Shown: piece after piece, positions 23,422 through 28,526 of the stretch
Layout of the letters: each line of letters begins with the position of its first letter
How positions within the stretch are numbered: the first letter of the stretch is position 1
Source: Desulfobulbaceae bacterium
Lineage (GTDB): Bacteria > Desulfobacterota > Desulfobulbia > Desulfobulbales > Desulfurivibrionaceae
Reading direction: 5' to 3'
Length of the DNA stretch: 28,526 bases
Assembly: GCA_003517965.1 (NCBI GenBank)
Contig: DOZO01000045.1
Location: forward strand, 55,734-84,259
Position numbers and translations under genes: made by a program
Notes under the pieces: generated by a model
Seen by the model: the letters and a program-made list of their open reading frames with translations, nothing else
Databases searched by the model: none
What the model was told of the DNA's origin: nothing

Positions 23422-24990
23422 ATGAAGATTGCCACAGCGGAACAAATGCTGCTCTGTGACAAGTTAGCCAGCGTGTCCGGCATCTCAGGCCTGGAGTTGA
23501 TGGAAAATGCCGGACGCGGCACGGTGGCGGCGATGACTCGTCATTTTGGACCGCTTGTCAAACGGAAGGTGGTGATTTTTATCGGGCCTGGCAACAACGG
23601 AGGCGATGGTCTGGTGATAGCCAGACTTCTGCTGGAGCAGGATGCCAGGCCACAGGTGATAAGTCTGGTGCCCCTTGAAAAATTGTCTGAAGATGCAGCA
23701 ATAAATCTTGCGCGAGTCAAGCAACTGGCCATACCGTTGCACATCTGTCTTGGCACAAACGATCTGTCCTGGGTAGAACAACTGATCGCTAAGAGCGATC
23801 TTCTGGTGGACGCTCTTTTTGGCACCGGCCTGCGCAGCCAACTAACCGGGATCTTTGCCGAAGTCATCAGATATATTAACGCCAGCTCCTTGCCGGTAGT
23901 GGCGGTGGATATCCCCTCCGGACTGGACTGCGACACCGGTATCCCCCAGGGTCTCAGTGTGCGGGCCAGACTCACCTGCACCTACGGGCTGCCCAAGTTT
24001 GCCCAGGTTGAGCCGCCAGGCAAGGAGTATATCGGGCTGCTTGAGATTGTTGACATCGGCATCCCGGCTGAGGTTGTCGCACGGGTCGGAGTGCAGGTTG
24101 AGCTGCTGGTGCATGCCACCGTAAGGGGTTTGATCCCAAAACGTGACCTGACTTCCCACAAAGGAACCTTTGGCCATCTGCTGGCCTTGGCAGGCTCGCT
24201 CGGCAAGGGTGGAGCGGCAGTACTTTGCGGTTTGGGAGCAACGAGATCCGGAACAGGCCTGGTGACCATTGCCACGCCGAAGATGCTCAATACCGTGGTG
24301 CAGGGAGCATTACCCGAGGCCATGATCACGGCCCTCTCTTTTTCGCAGCATTGTCTTTCCGATACCGATTATGATCTACTACTGGCGGCAGCCCAAGGCA
24401 AAGAGGCGGTGGCCGTTGGGCCAGGTATGGGTACAGCGGAAGAAACCAGACACTTGCTGCGCAAGCTCTATCGGGAACTGCGGCAACCCATGGTGGTTGA
24501 TGCTGATGGCCTCAATCTATTAGCCGCAGAGGTTGGGGTGCCCACCGCCGGCCCCAGGATTTTGACTCCCCACCCGGGAGAAATGTCGCGCCTTACTGGG
24601 CTTACAACCTTAGAAATCCAAAACGACCGGCGGACTGTGGCCACAGATTTTGCCAAACGCCATGGCATATATCTGGTTCTTAAGGGGGCGTCCACAGTCA
24701 TTGCCGCGCCAGATGGACGACTGGCCATTAACTCCACAGGCAACCCAGGCATGGCCGCAGGCGGCATGGGCGATGTACTGACTGGCCTCCTCGGCGGCCT
24801 ACTGGCGCAAGGCCTTGCTCCCTGGGATGCCTCATGCCTGGCGGTATATATCCATGGTCTGGCCGGAGACCTGATTGTACGATCCGGGCGGCCTTTTGGT
24901 TTTCTGGCCAGTGAGTTGGCTACGGAGATTCCCACGGCTTTTCAGGAGGTGTTGGATTTCGGATACCTAAGACGGAAACAGGGGTGCTAA
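23422..24990 (+). CDS. nnr: Bifunctional NAD(P)H-hydrate epimerase / ADP-dependent NAD(P)H-hydrate dehydratase
   Basis: Repairs NADH and NADPH damaged by hydration. The 522 residues contain an N-terminal epimerase domain (about 1-220) with G-P-G-N-N-G-G-D-G (55-63), V-D-A-L-F-G-T-G and V-D-I-P-S-G-L. A C-terminal ribokinase-like dehydratase domain (about 230-515) follows, with the H-K-G-x-x-G-H-x-L motif, V-V-D-A-D-G-L-N, T-P-H-P-G-E and the catalytic G-M-G-D containing D451. Both sets of key residues are present, so both activities are expected. GAGGGGGG lies upstream of the ATG. A promoter candidate lies about 90 bases upstream. Adjacent to CBS-domain protein 1, but 100 bases apart. Confidence 0.96.
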   Translation: MKIATAEQMLLCDKLASVSGISGLELMENAGRGTVAAMTRHFGPLVKRKVVIFIGPGNNGGDGLVIARLLLEQDARPQVISLVPLEKLSEDAAINLARVKQLAIPLHICLGTNDLSWVEQLIAKSDLLVDALFGTGLRSQLTGIFAEVIRYINASSLPVVAVDIPSGLDCDTGIPQGLSVRARLTCTYGLPKFAQVEPPGKEYIGLLEIVDIGIPAEVVARVGVQVELLVHATVRGLIPKRDLTSHKGTFGHLLALAGSLGKGGAAVLCGLGATRSGTGLVTIATPKMLNTVVQGALPEAMITALSFSQHCLSDTDYDLLLAAAQGKEAVAVGPGMGTAEETRHLLRKLYRELRQPMVVDADGLNLLAAEVGVPTAGPRILTPHPGEMSRLTGLTTLEIQNDRRTVATDFAKRHGIYLVLKGASTVIAAPDGRLAINSTGNPGMAAGGMGDVLTGLLGGLLAQGLAPWDASCLAVYIHGLAGDLIVRSGRPFGFLASELATEIPTAFQEVLDFGYLRRKQGC

Positions 24991-25090
24991 ATTTTTATAT
25001 GGTGCGATTGCCGTACGAAATTACCACTCCGGCATCCCAGCTTTTATTACGCAGTCCCGTTACTTAATTTTTTGATTTTGGAGAGAACTC

Positions 25091-25543
25091 ATGCTGATTG
25101 CCAAAGAGATCATGGCGAAAAAGGTTGTTTCAGTAAAAGCGGATCTGCCGGTGGAGAAATTGGCTGGGATTCTCTGGTCTCATCGCATCAACGGGGTGCC
25201 GGTTGTTGACGATGACGACCAGCTGATCGGGGTGGTGACAGAGAGTGATCTGGTGGATCAGGCCAAGAGGTTTCATATCCCCACTGCCATTTCCATTCTG
25301 GATTCGGTGATCTTTCTGGATCGCGCCAAAAAAGTGGAAAAGGAGATCCGCCGCATGACTGCCGCCACGGTGGGGGACATCTGTTCCCGGGAGCCGGTGA
25401 CCATCAGCGAAGACACTCCGCTGGATGAGATCGCCACCATCATGGCAGAGAAAAAGGTTCATACTCTGCCGGTGCTCAAGAACGGCGCTCTGGTGGGAGT
25501 GATTGGCAAAACGGATATTATTCGAGCCCTGGCCAGGGGGTGA
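25091..25543 (+). CDS. CBS-pair domain protein 1
   Basis: 150 residues consisting of two CBS domains: about 1-60 (M-A-K-K-V-V-S-V-K, then G-V-P-V-V-D-D-D-D-Q-L-I-G-V-V-T-E-S-D-L) and about 90-148 (G-D-I-C-S-R-E-P-V-T-I, then L-P-V-L-K-N-G-A-L-V-G-V-I-G-K-T-D-I-I). Such stand-alone pairs bind adenine nucleotides or SAM and modulate a partner enzyme or channel. GGAGAG precedes the ATG. No partner can be named from this window. It follows nnr after 100 bases and is convergent with the pabB-pabC gene, with a 73-base gap filled by a repeat. Confidence 0.92.
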   Translation: MLIAKEIMAKKVVSVKADLPVEKLAGILWSHRINGVPVVDDDDQLIGVVTESDLVDQAKRFHIPTAISILDSVIFLDRAKKVEKEIRRMTAATVGDICSREPVTISEDTPLDEIATIMAEKKVHTLPVLKNGALVGVIGKTDIIRALARG

Positions 25544-25612
25544 AGCTGAGGTGAGCAGCTTGCCGGATTTTATGCCCTTCAGGGTGCAAACGAAACTTAT
25601 GCCCTGTGGGTG
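25544..25612 (-). repeat. Dispersed intergenic repeat, copy 2 (between convergent genes)
   Basis: Fills the gap between the CBS-pair gene and the pabB-pabC gene. Read on the minus strand it matches 11858-11908 except for a few bases and an extra unit. It contains two units of the form TTATGCCC...GGGTGYAA on the plus strand, beginning at 25570 and 25597 (period about 27), where copy 1 has one. Each unit is a degenerate hairpin around a three-base centre. Confidence 0.75.
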
Positions 25613-25616
25613 TAAC

Positions 25617-27503
25617 TCAGGCAAGGCTGACCTGGATCAGACCGCGTACTGAATTGCCTACAAAAACAGACTCCGCCTGCTCGATATCCCGGCGAGTCAG
25701 GATGGCTTCCCGCACCGGCAGGAAAGCATGTGCCAGCAGATGTCTACGGAAAACTCCGGGCAGTAGCCCACATTCCATGGCCGGAGTAAGCAGAACGTCC
25801 CGTTGCTTGATAAAGATGCTGGTGATGCTGCCCTCCGTTACCTCTCCTCTGGTGTTGGTAAAAAGCACCTCGTAAAACCCTTTATCCAGAGCCAGTTCAC
25901 GCTCGGTGTTATAAAGCTCGCGCAGGGTGGTTTTATGAAAGAGCCACGGGGAGCTTGGATCAGTGGTCTGGGTCGAGAAGATCACTCTGGGCAACTCGGA
26001 CTGGGAGATTTGCTGCCTCGGCCAAGTGATGGAAACCGCTGCTGGGCATGGGCTGGCGGCAAAATCAATCTGACCGTTCCTTGCCAGGGTCAACCGTACC
26101 CGCATGGGAGTGGCGGAGAAATCCAGGGCCAACCTGTCAAGTCGTCTCTTGAGTTTTGACGGGTTTAAAGGGTAACGGAAGTAAGCGGCAGAAGCGAGCA
26201 ACCGCTCCAGATGTTCGCTGAGGAGCCAATAGCCAGAGCCCGGCTGCCAGAGGAGTGTCTCAATAAGGCTAAATACTGGAGCCGGAGCGCTTAGGAAACG
26301 ACCCTTGAGCAGGCATTCCTGCCACTCCTGCTCCGGATTTGACTCATGAATGATTCCGGCGCCGATACCCATTTCGCCCCTGTTCCCATTGAGTTCTATG
26401 GTGCGGATCGGCACACTGAAGGTTGCCTCACCAGAGGGGGCGATAAAGCCGATGGCCCCAGTGTAGACGCCGCGCGGCCCGCCCTCCAGCTCGTGAATGA
26501 TCTCCATAGTTCTGATCTTGGGGGCACCGGTCACCGAGCCACAAGGGAACAGAGCTCTGAACAAGGATTCGATCTTGGTCGCCACAGGCAGATGGCCGGT
26601 GATGCTGGAGGTCATTTGGTGCAGAGTCTCATAGGTTTCGATGTCAAACAGGGATTGGGTGACCACTGTTCCCGGGGTGCAAACGCGGCCAAGATCATTG
26701 CGCAGCAGATCGACGATCATCACATTTTCGCTGCGGTTTTTTTCATCACTTTTTAAAAACTGGATCAGCCGCTCGTCTTCCGCAGGATACGGGCCGCGCT
26801 GAATGGTGCCTTTCATGGGCCGAACTAAGCATTGCTCGCCGGTCCTCTTGAAAAAAAGCTCCGGGGAAAACGAGAGGATACGCTGAGCACCGGAACGGAG
26901 ATAGGCGCCGAATGATACGCTTTGGTTGCGGCGTAACGCTTGATACAGAGTCTCTGGCGAGCCCTCGAAGTCGAAGAGCAGTTTCAGGGTAAAGTTGACC
27001 TGATAAGTGTCGCCGCTCTCGATATAGGCCTTGATTCTGGTCAGGGCTGCGATGTAGTCAGTTTGCGAAAGGTCAGGATGCAGATTGGTGAGGCGATAAT
27101 CCGTCAAGACCTGCGTCGCGGACGAATCAGGCCAGAAATCGTCAGGCAATTCTCCTGAATTGGGTGCAAAGACAAGGGGTTTGCGGAATACACCCATTCT
27201 GGCCAAGGGCTTTTCAGAATCTGGATGAATTCGCTTTGCCAGAGATGGTTCAAGCAAATAGCCAAACTCATAACCGAGCCAACCCGCCAGATATAGGCCT
27301 TCCGCCAGAAAATCTTCAGCCTGCTGAAAAAACCTGGCCGGATCATCATGGGCGTAGCAGACAAGATGGGCCACAGGCCGATGGAAAAAATAGGAGTGCG
27401 AATCTTCAGCCGTTACCCTGCTGGTCTCAAGAAAAACACAATCTTCGGTGGCCGCCATGGCCATGATCCGGGCTAAGATCTCATCTGTCATAGAGCAAGG
27501 CAT
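25617..27503 (-). CDS. pabB: Fused aminodeoxychorismate synthase component I / 4-amino-4-deoxychorismate lyase
   Basis: Makes 4-aminobenzoate for folate. The 628-residue fusion has PabB at about 1-405, with the P-M-K-G-T motif (K231, the nucleophile lysine in this family), S-E-N-V-M-I-V-D-L-L-R-N-D and G-S-V-T-G-A-P-K. PabC follows at about 410-628 with the pyridoxal-phosphate lysine K524 (LFHKTTLREL) and E557-G-S-I. PabB/PabC fusions are known in several bacterial groups. The glutaminase PabA is not in the window, so ammonia must come from a subunit encoded elsewhere. Starts at 27503 or 27491 are possible, neither with a clear ribosome site. It lies alone on the minus strand, divergent from the CBS-CBS-ACT gene. 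Confidence 0.95.
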   Translation of the reverse strand: MPCSMTDEILARIMAMAATEDCVFLETSRVTAEDSHSYFFHRPVAHLVCYAHDDPARFFQQAEDFLAEGLYLAGWLGYEFGYLLEPSLAKRIHPDSEKPLARMGVFRKPLVFAPNSGELPDDFWPDSSATQVLTDYRLTNLHPDLSQTDYIAALTRIKAYIESGDTYQVNFTLKLLFDFEGSPETLYQALRRNQSVSFGAYLRSGAQRILSFSPELFFKRTGEQCLVRPMKGTIQRGPYPAEDERLIQFLKSDEKNRSENVMIVDLLRNDLGRVCTPGTVVTQSLFDIETYETLHQMTSSITGHLPVATKIESLFRALFPCGSVTGAPKIRTMEIIHELEGGPRGVYTGAIGFIAPSGEATFSVPIRTIELNGNRGEMGIGAGIIHESNPEQEWQECLLKGRFLSAPAPVFSLIETLLWQPGSGYWLLSEHLERLLASAAYFRYPLNPSKLKRRLDRLALDFSATPMRVRLTLARNGQIDFAASPCPAAVSITWPRQQISQSELPRVIFSTQTTDPSSPWLFHKTTLRELYNTERELALDKGFYEVLFTNTRGEVTEGSITSIFIKQRDVLLTPAMECGLLPGVFRRHLLAHAFLPVREAILTRRDIEQAESVFVGNSVRGLIQVSLA

Positions 27504-27803
27504 AAAGATATTTTCGCGATAGTTTTTCTGGTCTTGGGTAGATGTTCTCAGGGAATACGTCTCTGCCTGGATAGATACCCTCCTTTACCGATTCACGGGC
27601 AGTTAAGCAAGGTAAAAAAAGGATGGATTTCGACCTTCTTTCTCTCCTGATGATTTTTTGTTTGGCAGGTACACTTCATCTTGCAAGAACAACAGGAATA
27701 TTCTATAAAAACAGATGCTGTTTGTGGATGGCATCTTGACAGTTTAAACAAAAATCACTCTTTGTTGAGTTTGGACAGACAATTATATGGAGGGTTTAGC
27801 CTT
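27504..27803. other. 300-base divergent intergenic region
   Basis: Lies between pabB-pabC (leftward) and the CBS-CBS-ACT gene (rightward). It contains a plus-strand promoter candidate (27681-27709), a TTGACA at 27736-27741 without a matching -10, a GTTTAAAC palindrome at 27742-27749, and a 38-codon open frame at 27623-27739 with a hydrophobic start. No minus-strand promoter was identified with confidence. Confidence 0.5.
27681..27709 (+). promoter_or_regulatory. Candidate promoter of the CBS-CBS-ACT gene
   Basis: TTGCAA (27681-27686) and TATAAA (27704-27709) are spaced by 17 bases, matching the -35 and -10 consensus at 4 and 5 of 6 positions. Transcription would begin near 27716, giving an 88-base leader before the ATG at 27804. 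Confidence 0.4.
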
Positions 27804-28493
27804 ATGTTGATTAAAGACTGGATGACAAAAGACGTCCTGACCGTGGAAGAGAACACCTCTTTGATGCGGGCCACCAGGATTTTGAAGGAAAACAGTATCC
27901 GCCGTCTGCCGGTAGTTTCCCATGGGAAGTTGATCGGGATCATCACAGATCGGGATGTAAAAGACGCCTCTCCCTCAAAGACGACATCTCTGGATATCCA
28001 TGAGCTGTATTATCTGTTGTCGGAGATGAAGGTGAAAGACGTGATGACTGCCAAGCCTCTTACCTTAAGCGAAGACGAGACCCTGGAAAAGGCCGCCCTG
28101 ATCATGTTGGAAGGGAAAATATCCGGCCTGCCCGTTGTGGATGAACTTGGGCATCTTGTCGGACTGCTTAGCGAAACCGATGTGCTGCGTGGCTTTATTC
28201 ACAGCACGGGAATCAAGGATGGCGCCATCCAGTTTGTTTTCGACCTGCCGGATGTCGCCGGTTCCGTGACCAAGGTTATTGAAAGTTTTCGCAAATTCAA
28301 TGCCAGAATCATCAGTATCCTCACCTCTTTTGAAGATGCGCCGAAAGGGGAAAAACGAGTGGCTGTCCGGGTGATGATCGATAATGACGAGCAGAAAGAG
28401 ACGATGATCAAGGAACTGCGGGAAACCTTTAGTGTGGTTTACCATGCTGAGGACGAGCTGAAAAATGTGCCCAACAAACGCTGTGTGATTTAA
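27804..28493 (+). CDS. CBS-CBS-ACT domain protein (AcuB-like)
   Basis: 229 residues with two CBS domains, about 1-60 (W-M-T-K-D-V-L-T-V, R-R-L-P-V-V, G-I-I-T-D-R-D-V) and about 75-135 (D-V-M-T-A-K-P-L-T-L, G-L-P-V-V-D, L-L-S-E-T-D-V-L), followed by an ACT-like domain (about 145-215; D-L-P-D-V-A-G-S-V-T-K-V-I-E). This order matches proteins annotated as AcuB, although that name comes from Bacillus acetoin utilisation and no acu partner genes are present. ATG at 27804 is chosen because GGAGG lies 10 bases upstream and homologues begin M-x-x-x-x-W-M-T; an in-frame TTG at 27681 would add 41 residues without domain similarity and lies in the promoter candidate. It probably senses a nucleotide and an amino acid, by family analogy. 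Confidence 0.9.
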   Translation: MLIKDWMTKDVLTVEENTSLMRATRILKENSIRRLPVVSHGKLIGIITDRDVKDASPSKTTSLDIHELYYLLSEMKVKDVMTAKPLTLSEDETLEKAALIMLEGKISGLPVVDELGHLVGLLSETDVLRGFIHSTGIKDGAIQFVFDLPDVAGSVTKVIESFRKFNARIISILTSFEDAPKGEKRVAVRVMIDNDEQKETMIKELRETFSVVYHAEDELKNVPNKRCVI

Positions 28494-28526
28494 AAGAAAA
28501 CCATCCCATAAAAAAAGCCGTGTCGC

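Noticed and set aside
27736..27741. Consensus TTGACA
   Set aside because: No -10-like hexamer at 16-18 bases downstream.
27681..27803. N-terminal extension of the CBS-CBS-ACT protein
   Set aside because: Starts with TTG at the candidate -35 and has no domain similarity; GGAGG and the W-M-T start support the ATG at 27804.

Overview
The window looks like a chromosomal segment from a sulfate/sulfur-metabolising or metal-reducing bacterium of the former Deltaproteobacteria (Desulfobacterota), perhaps a Desulfobulbales-type organism. This placement is an inference. It rests on the rho-rpmE-prfA-prmC-murA cluster, a 12-heme-type periplasmic cytochrome, an AcuB-like CBS-ACT protein, and mid-50s GC by eye. 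No phage, transposase, CRISPR array or plasmid gene was recognised; most of the window is housekeeping DNA.

Layout. On the plus strand, positions 1-3220 carry the Kdp potassium-sensing pair: kdpD, cut by the left edge, and kdpE, overlapping by 8 bases. A perfect extended -10 promoter then sits so close to nadE that its mRNA should be leaderless. nadE is followed with an ATGA overlap by a membrane-anchored multiheme cytochrome c (3296-6750). The cytochrome stop codon abuts the stop of convergent murA. On the minus strand, 6751-11822 is murA-prmC-prfA-rpmE-rho, read from rho to murA. A 1-kb region without a convincing gene follows (11823-12823). It holds a dispersed repeat, a micro-ORF and a possible gene relic.

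Still on the minus strand, 12824-19093 is a compact run read as rsfS-gpmI-thrC-PNP-mtaD-methyltransferase. Upstream of it lie a YkgJ-type cysteine-cluster gene and rlmH (GTGA overlap). Then comes a lemA-ygcG-TPM-arsC run (20338-22959) and a tRNA-Arg(CCT) with encoded CCA. The right end alternates: plus-strand nnr (NAD(P)HX repair) and a CBS-pair protein, a minus-strand fused pabB-pabC, and a plus-strand CBS-CBS-ACT protein.

How the genes fit together. NadE makes NAD and Nnr repairs hydrated NAD(P)H. MtaD plus a 6-oxopurine-type PNP suggest salvage of methylthioadenosine through methylthioinosine. PrfA and PrmC form a substrate-enzyme pair; RsfS, RlmH and L31 are ribosome-associated. The features most worth a second look are an intergenic repeat present in two inverted copies (11858-11908 and 25544-25612), the leaderless nadE transcript coupled to a cytochrome, arsC joined to a lemA/TPM operon, the PNP-mtaD-methyltransferase set, and the 1-kb non-coding region. 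No clearly new multi-gene system was seen.
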